Below, one piece after another: positions 1-9,225 of a stretch of 64,000 nt of DNA. The position numbers and the translations under genes were made by a program. The notes beneath the pieces are model-generated. The model was not told the DNA's origin, made no database searches, and saw only the letters and a list, made by a program, of their open reading frames with translations. Position 1 is the first letter of the stretch. Each line of letters starts with the position of its first letter. This stretch comes from DASUBN01 sp036263155 (GTDB taxonomy: Bacteria > Pseudomonadota > Gammaproteobacteria > Natronospirales > REEB76): assembly GCA_036263155.1 (NCBI GenBank), contig DATAHN010000130.1, forward strand, positions 1 through 64,000, read 5' to 3'.

Positions 1-1348
<1,348 letters not shown>

Positions 1349-1354
1349 GGTCCA

Positions 1355-1406
1355 TTCCTCATCGTGGTGACGAGGGAACGCGCTGCGGGGATGGCATCCC
1401 GCTGCG
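1355..1406 (-). promoter_or_regulatory. Probable riboswitch expression platform with a hairpin over the thiC ribosome-binding site
   Basis: Downstream of the aptamer a hairpin GCGGGAT/ATCCCCGC (plus 1385-1402, extendable to 1381-1406) touches the 3' strand of P1. Next, 1355-1378 can fold as TTCC/GGAA plus TCGT/ACGA around a GGTG loop (plus-strand letters), so the GAGGAA ribosome-binding site at 1355-1360 lies in one arm. No U-tract follows either hairpin. This favours control of translation initiation rather than termination. Folding was done by eye. Confidence 0.5.
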
Positions 1407-1520
1407 AAGCATTCCCTCGCCGTGCTGTCCGCGCTGTCCGGTCGGTGTCCGGCGCATCACGGCCATCGGGCCAGGTTCCAAGGGTGTGTTCTCAGCCTCT
1501 CGCGAGGCACCCCCAGCTTC
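1406..1520 (-). ncRNA. TPP (thi-box) riboswitch upstream of thiC
   Basis: Reading the minus strand, the order is GGGGGTGCC, a short P3 hairpin CCTC-gcga-GAGG, CTGAGA, ACACACCC, ACCTG, then GAGGGAA, with closing P1 arms GAAGC (1516-1520) and GCTTC (1406-1410). This is the THI element consensus, which binds thiamine pyrophosphate and lowers expression of thiC. The arm between ACCTG and GGGAA is about 55 nt, against about 20 nt in the E. coli thiM aptamer as I recall it; the extra sequence carries three TGTCCG copies on the plus strand (1426, 1435, 1446). Confidence 0.92.
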
Positions 1521-1550
1521 CTCGCATCCCGGGTGCGGGACGCGGCGGAC

Positions 1551-1556
1551 ATTATA
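1551..1556 (-). promoter_or_regulatory. -10 element of the thiC promoter
   Basis: A perfect TATAAT on the minus strand lies about 30 nt upstream of the riboswitch P1, the expected place for the thiC transcript start. No good -35 hexamer is visible at 16-18 bp. The perfect palindrome at 1590-1603 lies just upstream, so activator help or a weak -35 is possible. Confidence 0.55.
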
Positions 1557-1589
1557 CCTCCCGTCCGGACACCGGTTTTCGCGGCCCGC

Positions 1590-1603
1590 GTGACATCTGT
1601 CAC
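1590..1603. repeat. Perfect inverted repeat GTGACA-TC-TGTCAC in the thiC/methyltransferase divergent region
   Basis: Six-base arms with a 2-bp spacer lie between the divergent thiC promoter and the methyltransferase start at 1692. The form suits a dimeric repressor or activator site. No regulator is encoded nearby. The 343-nt gene-free stretch 1349-1691 otherwise holds the riboswitch, its platform and the thiC -10. Confidence 0.4.
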
Positions 1604-1691
1604 CCGCGGCGATGACAGTTTTCCTTGCCAAGCGCCCGCCGAGCGCTTAACCTTTGCGGCCTGTAATCAAGGCTTTTTCCGCAGAAAAACC

Positions 1692-2345
1692 ATGGACATG
1701 CAAGAAGCCCGCATCCAGATGGTCCAGCAGCAGATCCGCGCGTGGCACGTGCTCGATCCGCGCGCGCTGGCCGTGTTCGAGGCCCTGCCGCGCGACAAGT
1801 TCGTGCCCGAGGCCTACCGCAACGTGGCCTACGCGGACACGCCGATCCCGCTGCCCCACGGCGAGTGCATGCTCTCGCCCACGGTGGAGGGACGCGCGCT
1901 GCAGGCGCTGGACCCGCGGCCGCAGGATATGGTGCTCGAGATCGGCACCGGCAGCGGCTACTTCGCCGCCTGCCTCGCCAAGCGCGCCCGCGAGGTGCTC
2001 TCGGTGGACATCCATCCGGACTTCGTGGAGCACGCCGGCAAGACCCTGAAAAGCCTGGGCGTGAAGAACGTGCGGCTCGAGACCCGCGACGGCACCAAGC
2101 TCGACTGGCTGGAACAGCGCTACGACGTGATCGCGGTGACAGGTTCCCTGCCCGAGTTCCAGCAGGCCTACGCCGAGCGTCTCAACGTGGGCGGCCGCCT
2201 GTTCGTGGTGGTGGGCCGTTCGCCGGTGATGGAAGCGCTGCTCATCACCCGCACCGCCGAGGACGCCTGGGTGCGTGCCTCGCTGTTCGAGACCGACCTG
2301 CCGGCCCTCAAGAACGCGCCGGCGCCGCGCCGCTTCAAGTTCTAG
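1692..2345 (+). CDS. Protein-L-isoaspartate O-methyltransferase family protein
   Basis: 217-residue SAM-dependent methyltransferase of the PCMT family. Seen: motif I EIGTGSGY at residues 83-90 and a typical Rossmann order. Where canonical Pcm enzymes carry a GQTIS-P substrate segment, this one has GECMLSPTVE, so repair of isoaspartate cannot be assumed. The start ATG at 1692 gives MDMQEAR; ATG at 1698 is an alternative, and neither has a clear ribosome-binding site. The stop is followed at once by the rhodanese ATG, and tolC follows. I know this trio as a recurring gammaproteobacterial arrangement, but the functional link is unknown. Confidence 0.85.
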   Translation: MDMQEARIQMVQQQIRAWHVLDPRALAVFEALPRDKFVPEAYRNVAYADTPIPLPHGECMLSPTVEGRALQALDPRPQDMVLEIGTGSGYFAACLAKRAREVLSVDIHPDFVEHAGKTLKSLGVKNVRLETRDGTKLDWLEQRYDVIAVTGSLPEFQQAYAERLNVGGRLFVVVGRSPVMEALLITRTAEDAWVRASLFETDLPALKNAPAPRRFKF

Positions 2346-2669
2346 ATGGGCATATCCCAGCTTCGGCCGGTCGAGGCCCAGGCGCTGCTCCAGGAGCGCG
2401 GCCCGGCGGCCGAGTTGCTGGATGTGCGGGAACCCTCCGAGTACGCCCTGGTCCATGTACAGGGTGCACGGCACATCCCCATGGGGCAGATCCCGGGACG
2501 CCTGGCGGAACTGGATACCCAGCGCACCTATGTGGTCATGTGCCACCACGGCGGCCGCAGCCAGCAGGTGGCAGCGTTCCTGGCCGCCCAGGGTTACCAG
2601 GCGGTGAACCTGGCCGGCGGGATAGACGCCTGGGCCGCGGACCTGGAGCCCAGCCTGCCCCGCTACTAG
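2346..2669 (+). CDS. Single-domain rhodanese-like sulfurtransferase
   Basis: 107-residue protein with one rhodanese domain: DVREPSEY at about 26-33 and the active loop CHHGGRS with Cys66. Such proteins move sulfane sulfur, as GlpE does; the natural acceptor is unknown. No signal peptide, so cytoplasmic. Its ATG abuts the upstream TAG, so it is probably translated from the same mRNA as the methyltransferase. Confidence 0.88.
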   Translation: MGISQLRPVEAQALLQERGPAAELLDVREPSEYALVHVQGARHIPMGQIPGRLAELDTQRTYVVMCHHGGRSQQVAAFLAAQGYQAVNLAGGIDAWAADLEPSLPRY

Positions 2670-2700
2670 GGAAAGGCTAAAAGCCCTTGTATCCAGGGGC

Positions 2701-2729
2701 TTGCCAGGTGAGAGATATAGTGTTATATT
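2701..2729 (+). promoter_or_regulatory. Sigma-70 promoter of tolC
   Basis: TTGCCA (2701-2706), a 17-bp spacer, then TATATT (2724-2729), about 48 bp before the tolC ATG at 2777, which has a GGAAGGGA ribosome-binding site. A small hairpin (AAGCCCT 2681-2687 / AGGGGCTT 2695-2702) overlaps the -35 but has no T-run, so it is not an obvious terminator for the rhodanese. Confidence 0.65.
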
Positions 2730-2776
2730 TGACTACAACACTTACCCTTTGATCCTACATCTTCTGGAAGGGACCT

Positions 2777-4285
2777 ATGCGTAAGACGACCCTCGCCCTC
2801 ACCATCGGCGCCCTCCTGGCCGCCGCTGCCGCCCCAGCCCAGGCCGACGACCTCTGGGACGTGTACCAGCAGGCAGTGCAGAACGACCCCACTTTCCTGC
2901 AGGCCTATTCCAACTATCAGGCCCAGCAGGAGAACGCGCCCATCGCGCGGGGCGCCTATTTCCCGAACATCACCCTGAGCGGCCGGCGCACCGTCCAGCG
3001 TTCCAATGGCGACCAGCCCCAGTTCACGTCCGGGGGCTTCGTAGACACCACGATCTCGTCCCACGACTACAACACTGTCTATACCGCGCAGTTGACCCAG
3101 GCCATCTTCGACTGGACCGCCTGGAGCGGCATCGAACAGGCCAGCGCCCAGGTGGCCCAGGCGGAGGCCAACTTCCAGGCCGCCCAGCAGGACCTGATCC
3201 TGCGGGTCGCCACTGCCTACTTCGACGTGCTCAACGCCCGCGACACCTTGGCCGCCGACCACGCCGCCAAGGACGCCCTCTCCAAGCAACTCGAGCAGGC
3301 CAAGGAGAAGTATGAGGTGGGCATGAGCGCCATCACCGACGTGCAGGAGGCCCAGGCCGCCTACGACCAGGCGGTGGCGGACGAGATCACGGCCCAGCAG
3401 CAGGTGGTGAACGCCGAGGAGAGCCTGCGCGCCATCACCGGCCACGAACTGTCGGAACTCAAGGAACCCTCGGTGGACATGCCGTTGCGCTCGCCGGAGC
3501 CGAACAACGCCCAGCAGTGGGTGGACCAGGCCCTCAAGCAGAACCCGAACCTGTTGGCCGCCCAATCCGGTGCCGACGCGGCCAGCGCAGCGGTGGGCGT
3601 GCAGCGCGGCCAGCATCTGCCGAACCTGAGCCTGGTGCTGTCCCACAACAAGAACGACGACAAGCAGAACGGCACCATCAGCGTCGCCGGACTTGGCACG
3701 CAGCAGTTCAACAACCCGAGCAACTTCAACACCAACACCGCCTACCTGCAGCTGTCCTGGCCCATCTGGAACGGCGGCAGCAGCTGGGCCCGCGTGAACC
3801 AGGCCCAGTACCAGTACCAAGCGGCACTCGACAACGTGAAGCTCGCCACCCGCCAGACCGAGCAGCAGGCGCGCACCGCCTTCCTGGGCGTGCTCTCCGG
3901 CATCTCGCAGGTGGAAGCGCTGAAGCAGTCCGTGAAGTCCAACGAGACCTCCATGGACGCCACCGAGACCGGCCTGCAGGTGGGCACCCGCACCATCGTG
4001 GATGTGCTGACCGCGCGCCAGAACCTGCTCAAGGCCCAGACCAGCTTCGCCAATGCCCGCTATACCTATCTCAAGAACGTTCTGACGCTGAAGCAGGCTG
4101 CCGGCATCCTCACCGAGAACGATGTGAAGCAGATGAATGTGATGCTGCAGGAGTCGGCTCCCGCCTCCCAGCCGGCCATGACCATGGCCCCCATGGGCGG
4201 CACGATGGCGGCGCCCGCGTCCGCCACTTCGGCGGTGCCGGCGGCCATGACCGTGAACCCGCCCGAGAGCACGCCGCCACGCTAG
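2777..4285 (+). CDS. tolC: TolC family outer-membrane efflux channel
   Basis: 502 residues: a Sec signal peptide ending near AQA-DD (about residue 24), then two homologous coiled-coil/beta-barrel repeats typical of outer-membrane factors (LWDVYQQAVQNDP near the start; TARQNLLKAQTSFANARY in the second repeat). It would form the trimeric exit duct for RND pumps and type I secretion; the RND operon at 13.5-17.7 kb has no duct gene of its own. The last roughly 45 residues are an Ala/Pro/Met-rich tail beyond the usual end of the fold. It has its own promoter and terminator. Confidence 0.95.
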   Translation: MRKTTLALTIGALLAAAAAPAQADDLWDVYQQAVQNDPTFLQAYSNYQAQQENAPIARGAYFPNITLSGRRTVQRSNGDQPQFTSGGFVDTTISSHDYNTVYTAQLTQAIFDWTAWSGIEQASAQVAQAEANFQAAQQDLILRVATAYFDVLNARDTLAADHAAKDALSKQLEQAKEKYEVGMSAITDVQEAQAAYDQAVADEITAQQQVVNAEESLRAITGHELSELKEPSVDMPLRSPEPNNAQQWVDQALKQNPNLLAAQSGADAASAAVGVQRGQHLPNLSLVLSHNKNDDKQNGTISVAGLGTQQFNNPSNFNTNTAYLQLSWPIWNGGSSWARVNQAQYQYQAALDNVKLATRQTEQQARTAFLGVLSGISQVEALKQSVKSNETSMDATETGLQVGTRTIVDVLTARQNLLKAQTSFANARYTYLKNVLTLKQAAGILTENDVKQMNVMLQESAPASQPAMTMAPMGGTMAAPASATSAVPAAMTVNPPESTPPR

Positions 4286-4313
4286 CGAGAACGAAGGAAG
4301 ATCTGAAGACGAG

Positions 4314-4340
4314 AAACCCGGCGCGAGCCGGGTTTTTCTT
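4314..4340 (+). terminator. Rho-independent terminator of tolC
   Basis: Stem AAACCCGGC (4314-4322) / GCCGGGTTT (4327-4335) with a GCGA loop, followed by TTCTT. It lies between tolC and the convergent waaA; the opposite direction has no T-run. Confidence 0.9.
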
Positions 4341-4348
4341 TGGGGAGC

Positions 4349-5623
4349 CTAGCGGCGCGCGAGCTCGGCGCTGACGAGGCCGAGCGCCCGTTCCAGGGCG
4401 CCGCGATTCTGCAGCACCTTGCCGCGGGCCAGCTCGCCGATGCTGTGGCGCATGGCGTCGTTGCCGAGCAGCCAGGCCGCAGCAGCCGCCACGGTGTCGG
4501 CGTCGCTCACCGGCGTCAGCACACCCGCGTCCTTGAGCATCTCGGCCACGTCCTGCACGTTCGCCAGGTGCGGCCCCGCCAGCACCGGCAGGCCGGCGGC
4601 CGCGGGCTCCAAGAGGTTGTGGCCACCCACCGGGACCAGGGTGCCGCCCACGAAAGCGGCGTCGCCGGCGGCGTAGAACTTCATGAGCTGGCCCAGGACA
4701 TCTATCAACAACACTTCACCCGCCTTGATCGGCGTCTCGCCCGCGCTCAGGCGCCGGAAGCCGAAGCCGGCGGCACTGATGGCGGCGGCCACGGCGTTGG
4801 CCCGCTCCGGGTGGCGCGGCGCCAGCACCAGGATGCTGTCGGGCCGGGTCGCGAGCAGCTTGCGGAACGCGTCCAGCAGGATGGGTTCCTCGCCTTCGCG
4901 GGTGCTACCCGCCACCAGCACCCCGGCCTTGCCGAAGAGCTTGTGGCGCAGCACCTTGCCCGTCTCCAGGAGATCTGCACCCGCCTGCACGTCGAACTTG
5001 AGGTTGCCCATCACCGAGAGCCGGTCCTCGGGCGCACCCAGGGCCCTGAAGCGGGCCGCGTCCGCCTCGGTCTGTGCCGCCACCCGTTTCGCGCGGCGCA
5101 GCGCGCCGCGGATGAGGCCGCGGAACTTCCAGTCGGAATACCGGGTGAAGGCCCGCTCCGACATGCGCGCGCTGACCAGGAGCAGTGGGATCTTGCGCTT
5201 GTCGCAGCCCGCGTAGAGGTTCGGCCAGATCTCCGTCTCCATGACCACGCCCACCGCCGGCCGCGTGCCCTGCAGGAAGCGGTTCACGAAGAACGACAGG
5301 TCGTAGGGCATGAGCGAGACCACCACCCGGTCACCGAAGAGCTGGCGCGCCTGGCGCCGGCCGGTGGCGGTGAAGGTGGTGACCAGCAGCGGCCGGTCGG
5401 GATACTTTCGGTGCAGGGACTGCACCAGCGGCGCGGCGGCGCGGATCTCGCCGACCGAGGCGCCGTGCACCCAGATGGCGACACCTGGCGGAAGGTAAGG
5501 CGAGCTGCCGAGCCGCTCTCCCAGCTTGTCGGCGCTGCCGGTCTGGCGGAAACCCCGCCAGGCGAACCAAGCGAAGGCGAAGGGCGCGAGGAGCAGCAGG
5601 GCCAGCGTATAGAGGAGACGCAT
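4349..5623 (-). CDS. waaA: 3-deoxy-D-manno-octulosonic acid transferase WaaA (KdtA)
   Basis: Membrane-anchored GT-B enzyme that transfers Kdo from CMP-Kdo to lipid IVA on the inner face of the cytoplasmic membrane. 424 residues, the usual length. Seen: N-terminal membrane anchor MRLLYTLALLLLAP, the family block SLMPYDLSFFVNRFL, METEIWPN, and C-terminal GGHNLLEPAA. The start at 5623 gives the normal N-terminus; an upstream in-frame extension overlaps hldE and is rejected. It follows hldE by 8 bp and is probably co-transcribed. The neighbouring Kdo kinase suggests a mono-Kdo phosphorylated core, but the sequence alone does not show one versus two transfers. Confidence 0.95.
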   Translation of the reverse strand: MRLLYTLALLLLAPFAFAWFAWRGFRQTGSADKLGERLGSSPYLPPGVAIWVHGASVGEIRAAAPLVQSLHRKYPDRPLLVTTFTATGRRQARQLFGDRVVVSLMPYDLSFFVNRFLQGTRPAVGVVMETEIWPNLYAGCDKRKIPLLLVSARMSERAFTRYSDWKFRGLIRGALRRAKRVAAQTEADAARFRALGAPEDRLSVMGNLKFDVQAGADLLETGKVLRHKLFGKAGVLVAGSTREGEEPILLDAFRKLLATRPDSILVLAPRHPERANAVAAAISAAGFGFRRLSAGETPIKAGEVLLIDVLGQLMKFYAAGDAAFVGGTLVPVGGHNLLEPAAAGLPVLAGPHLANVQDVAEMLKDAGVLTPVSDADTVAAAAAWLLGNDAMRHSIGELARGKVLQNRGALERALGLVSAELARR

Positions 5624-5631
5624 GGCGCCGC

Positions 5632-7050
5632 TCAGCCCTTCTTCAGGGCTTCGATGGTTTTGGTGGTGGAGAGCCCATCGACAAACGGGAGAATCTTCAC
5701 CTCGCCGCCATTCTGGGTGACGCACTTGTACCCGGCCACGTCCTGGGCCTTATAGTCGCCGCCCTTCACCAGCACGTCCGGCAGGAGCTTGCAGATGAGC
5801 CGCTCCGGCGTGTCCTCCGAGAAGGGCACCACCCAGTCCACGCAGGAGAGCGCGCCCAGCACGCGCATGCGGTTCTCGAGGGAGTTCACCGGCCGCGTGG
5901 GGCCCTTGAGGCGCTTCACAGAGGCGTCGTCGTTCACCGCCACCACCAGCCGGTCGCCCAGGCGCTTGGCCTGCTCAAGGTAGGTGACATGGCCGGCATG
6001 CAGGATGTCGAACACCCCGTTGGTCATGATGATGCGTTCGCCCTGGCTGCGGGCATGGGCCACCGCGTCCGCCGCCGCGGCCTCGTCCATGGCGCCGCTG
6101 CCGCTGCGGCTATGGGCTGCGAGGCGCAGCTCCGCCGGACTCACGGTGGCGGCACCGAGCTTGGCCACCACGATGCCGGCCGCGAGGTTGGAGAGCCGGG
6201 CCGCGTCCGGATAGTCCAGGCCCGCCCCCAGTCCCGCCGCCAGGATCGCGATCACCGTGTCGCCGGCACCCGTCACGTCCGAGACCTCCTGGGCCTGGGT
6301 GGGCAGGTGCAGGGGCGGCTTGCCCTTCTGCAGCAGCGTCATGCCGTGCTCGCTGCGAGTGACGAGCAGAGCCTCCAGGCCCAGCTCGTCGCGCAGCTTC
6401 TCGCCCTTGGCGACGATGGTCGTCTCGTCCGGGCATTCCCCCACCACCGCCTCCAGCTCGCCGAGGTTGGGGGTGATGAGGCTCGCGCCCTTGTATTTGC
6501 CGAAGTCGCGTCCCTTGGGGTCCACCAGCACGCGCTTGCCGGCGGCGCGGGCCGCGGCGATCAACTCCTGCACCGAGGCGAGGCTGCCCTTGCCGTAGTC
6601 AGAGAGGATCACCACGTCGGTATCTGCGAGCGCGGGCTTGAACAGTGGCAAGAGCGGCGCGCCGCTGAAGCTGCCGAAGCTCTCCTCGAAGTCCAGGCGG
6701 ATGAGCTGCTGGTGGCGCGACAACACCCGGAGCTTGGTGATGGTGGCCGCGTCCCTGATCCGGTTGAATTTGCACTGCACGCCGCGCTGCTGCATGGCGT
6801 GAGCCAGGTTGTCGGCGATGGCGTCGTCGCCGGTGATGCCGAGCACCATGCAGCGCACGCCCAGGCTCGCCAGGTTCACCGCCACGTTGCCGGCACCGCC
6901 GGGACGCTCCTCGGTGTCGCGCACGTGTACCACGGGCACCGGCGCCTCCGGGGAGATGCGCTGGGTGGGGCCGAACCAGTAGCGGTCCAACATGACATCC
7001 CCGGCCACCAGCACGCGCACCTGGTCGAACTGCGGAACGCTGACCTGCAT
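5632..7050 (-). CDS. hldE: Bifunctional heptose-7-phosphate kinase / heptose-1-phosphate adenylyltransferase HldE
   Basis: 472 residues. N-terminal PfkB/ribokinase domain (about 1-315) with GGAGNVAVNLA at 51-61 and the anion hole/base TGAGDT at 260-265; C-terminal cytidylyltransferase-like domain (about 340-472) with TNGVFDILHAGH, HxGH at 351-354. It makes ADP-D-glycero-D-manno-heptose precursors for LPS inner core in the cytoplasm. The start at 7050 has AGGGG 5 nt upstream; the much longer open frame to 7983 overlaps the divergent acyltransferase and is a shadow. A TATCAT -10-like site lies at 7086-7091 (minus). Confidence 0.96.
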   Translation of the reverse strand: MQVSVPQFDQVRVLVAGDVMLDRYWFGPTQRISPEAPVPVVHVRDTEERPGGAGNVAVNLASLGVRCMVLGITGDDAIADNLAHAMQQRGVQCKFNRIRDAATITKLRVLSRHQQLIRLDFEESFGSFSGAPLLPLFKPALADTDVVILSDYGKGSLASVQELIAAARAAGKRVLVDPKGRDFGKYKGASLITPNLGELEAVVGECPDETTIVAKGEKLRDELGLEALLVTRSEHGMTLLQKGKPPLHLPTQAQEVSDVTGAGDTVIAILAAGLGAGLDYPDAARLSNLAAGIVVAKLGAATVSPAELRLAAHSRSGSGAMDEAAAADAVAHARSQGERIIMTNGVFDILHAGHVTYLEQAKRLGDRLVVAVNDDASVKRLKGPTRPVNSLENRMRVLGALSCVDWVVPFSEDTPERLICKLLPDVLVKGGDYKAQDVAGYKCVTQNGGEVKILPFVDGLSTTKTIEALKKG

Positions 7051-7114
7051 GCAAGCCCCTGAAAAGCAATCGAAAAACAGCGGGCATGATAGCACGCAGG
7101 GCTTTGGGACCTTA

Positions 7115-7120
7115 TATACT
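7115..7120 (+). promoter_or_regulatory. Candidate -10 element for the lpxL-type gene
   Basis: TATACT ends 8 bp before the ATG at 7129, so a transcript starting 7 nt downstream would have a leader of about two bases. No ribosome-binding site is seen before the ATG. No good -35 is present, so the call is tentative. Confidence 0.35.
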
Positions 7121-7128
7121 CGGCCGGC

Positions 7129-8013
7129 ATGAGGCGCGCCTTCTTCAATCCCCATTACTGGCCCATCTGGTTCCTGCTGGGGATCGTCCGGCTGGCGGTG
7201 CACCTGCCCTATTCCTTGCAGCTGTCCCTGGGCCGGGGGCTGGGCGCGCTGCTCAGGCTCACGGCGCGGCGCCGCTGGCGCATCACGCTCGTCAACCTGG
7301 AACGCTGCTTCCCGGAACTGGATGCGCAGGCCCGCGAGCGCCTGGCCCGGCGCCACTTCGATTCCCTCGGCATGGCCTTTATCGAGATCGGCATGTGCTG
7401 GTGGGCGAGCGCCGAACGCCTCAAGGGGCTCGCCCACATCGAGGGCGTGGAGAACCTGAACGCGGCGCGGGCGGAAGGCCGCGGTGTGATCCTGCTCTCC
7501 GCCCACTTCACTACGCTGGAGATCGGCGGGCGCCTCCTGGGCCTGTGCACGGATTTCCACCTCATGTACCGGCCGAACCAGAACGCGCTGATCGAAGAGG
7601 TGATGCGCCGCAGCCGCGAGCGCCACTTCGACCGGGCCATCCCGCGCAATGACGTGCGCCTGATGTTGCGCAGCCTCAAGGAAGGCAAGCCAGTCTGGTA
7701 CGCCCCGGATCAGGGCTACCGCGGCAAGAACAGCGAGATGGTGCCGTTCTTCGGCATCCCCGCCCCCACCAACACCGCCACTTCGCGCCTGGCCCGCACC
7801 AGCGGCGCGCCGGTGGTGCCGTTCTTCGTGGAGCGCCTGCCGGGCACCCAGGGCTACGCCCTGGTGCTGGAGCCGGCGCTGGAAGGCTTCCCCACGGACG
7901 ACCCGGCGGCGGACGCCCTGCGCATCAACAAGCTCTTGGAGGAGCGCATCCGGCGGGTGCCGGAGCAGTACCTCTGGAGCCATGACCGATTCAAGATAGT
8001 GCCGAGAGACTGA
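7129..8013 (+). CDS. lpxL: LpxL/HtrB-type lipid A biosynthesis acyltransferase
   Basis: 294-residue inner-membrane acyltransferase of the LpxL/LpxM family, adding a secondary acyl chain to Kdo-lipid A. Seen: N-terminal hydrophobic anchor (about 12-35), catalytic HxxxxE as HFTTLE (His126-Glu131), FHLMYRPNQN, the APDQGY block and the terminal WSHDRFKI typical of the family. Whether it adds laurate or another chain, or acts first or second, cannot be told. Divergent from hldE, and 14 bp before a glycosyltransferase. Confidence 0.9.
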   Translation: MRRAFFNPHYWPIWFLLGIVRLAVHLPYSLQLSLGRGLGALLRLTARRRWRITLVNLERCFPELDAQARERLARRHFDSLGMAFIEIGMCWWASAERLKGLAHIEGVENLNAARAEGRGVILLSAHFTTLEIGGRLLGLCTDFHLMYRPNQNALIEEVMRRSRERHFDRAIPRNDVRLMLRSLKEGKPVWYAPDQGYRGKNSEMVPFFGIPAPTNTATSRLARTSGAPVVPFFVERLPGTQGYALVLEPALEGFPTDDPAADALRINKLLEERIRRVPEQYLWSHDRFKIVPRD

Positions 8014-8027
8014 ACGTAGGGGGATCC

Positions 8028-9224
8028 ATGGCGCGCATTCTGGACTGCTGGGAACTGGGTAACGGCCTCGCCTACATCGAAGGCATGGCGGTGGGCTGCA
8101 AACTGATGGCGAAGGCGGGACATGAGGTCATGTACGTCGGCCGCGACCTCTCCCACGCCGAGCGCCTGTTCGGCGACCGCATCAAGTACTACCAGGCGCC
8201 CACGCCGGTGATCCCCCAGAGCCGCACTCTGCCGAACCCCATGACCTTCGCCGACGTGCTCATCAATCTCGGCTATGGCAATCCCGGCGCGATCACGGGC
8301 CGCGTGCGCGCCTGGCGCAACCTGTTCGAACTCCTCAGACCCGACATCGTGCGCTGCGTGCACGCGCCGGACGCGCTGCTGGCGGCGCGAGGCACCGGCC
8401 TGCGCACGCTGGCGGTGGGCATCGGCTTCCTGGTGCCGCCGGCCCAATCGCCGCTGCCCTTGCTGCGTACCTGGGCCAAGAACGCGGACCCGGAGCGCAT
8501 GGCGGCCCGCGAGCGGCATGTGCTGGATGGCATGAACCAGGCGCTGGACCAGATCAAGGCGCCGCGCCTCTCGAGCATCGGCGCGCTGTACGCCGAGACC
8601 GATGCGCGGCTCCTGTTCACCTATCCCGACCTGGATGACTACGGCCCGCGCCAGGGCGTGAGATACCTGGGCAACTTCCAGGGCGGCCAGGGTGCCGCTC
8701 CTGTCTGGCCGGAAGCGCCCGGCAAGCGCATCTTCGCCTACCTCGAGCCCTTCAAGGTGATGGATGCGGTGCTCAAGGCGCTCGCCGCCACCGGCCAGCC
8801 GGTGCTGGTGTACATGGCGCACGCACCGGAGGCGCTCAAGCGCGAGTATGCGAGCGGCAACCTGCGCATCACCGACCAGCCGCTGGACCTCATGCGCACG
8901 GCGCAGGAATGCGACCTGGGCGTGAGCCATGGCGGCCATAACATCGCGGCCACCTTCATGTGGCACGGCAAACCGCAGCTCGCCCTCCCCACCGTGTTCC
9001 CGGAGCGCATCACCGCCGAGAAACTGGCGGCCCTGGGCACCGGGCTCACGGCACCGCTCCAGGCAGACAGCCTCCGCCAGGCGCTGGCACGGCTGCAGGA
9101 GCCGGCGTTCGCCGCCAAGGCGCGCGAATGCGCGGCGCGCATCTCGAGCCTCGGCATGGACACGGGGGTCAAGGAATTCCTGACGGTGATCGACCAGCTC
9201 GCCAAGGCCGGCCCGCGCAAATGA
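8028..9224 (+). CDS. GT-B glycosyltransferase of the UDP-glucosyltransferase (MGT-like) type
   Basis: 398 residues with a strong GGGGG ribosome-binding site before ATG 8028. Seen: an N-terminal acceptor half starting GNGLAYIEGMAVGCKLM, and a C-terminal donor half with SHGGHNIAATFMWHGKPQLALP, which matches the H-G-G-(N)-x(n)-G-x-P nucleotide-sugar site of UGT-type enzymes. No signal peptide. Such enzymes are commoner in secondary metabolism than in LPS loci, but its place directly after lpxL and before kdkA/waaC suggests transfer of a sugar to lipid A or core. Acceptor and donor are unknown. Confidence 0.72.
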   Translation: MARILDCWELGNGLAYIEGMAVGCKLMAKAGHEVMYVGRDLSHAERLFGDRIKYYQAPTPVIPQSRTLPNPMTFADVLINLGYGNPGAITGRVRAWRNLFELLRPDIVRCVHAPDALLAARGTGLRTLAVGIGFLVPPAQSPLPLLRTWAKNADPERMAARERHVLDGMNQALDQIKAPRLSSIGALYAETDARLLFTYPDLDDYGPRQGVRYLGNFQGGQGAAPVWPEAPGKRIFAYLEPFKVMDAVLKALAATGQPVLVYMAHAPEALKREYASGNLRITDQPLDLMRTAQECDLGVSHGGHNIAATFMWHGKPQLALPTVFPERITAEKLAALGTGLTAPLQADSLRQALARLQEPAFAAKARECAARISSLGMDTGVKEFLTVIDQLAKAGPRK

Positions 9225-9225
9225 G

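Noticed and set aside
2681..2702. Small hairpin after the rhodanese gene as a terminator
   Set aside because: No T-run follows, and it overlaps the -35 of the tolC promoter.
5632..7983. 783-residue open frame including hldE
   Set aside because: The first 311 residues are antisense to the lpxL-type gene; hldE motifs and ribosome-binding site fit the start at 7050.
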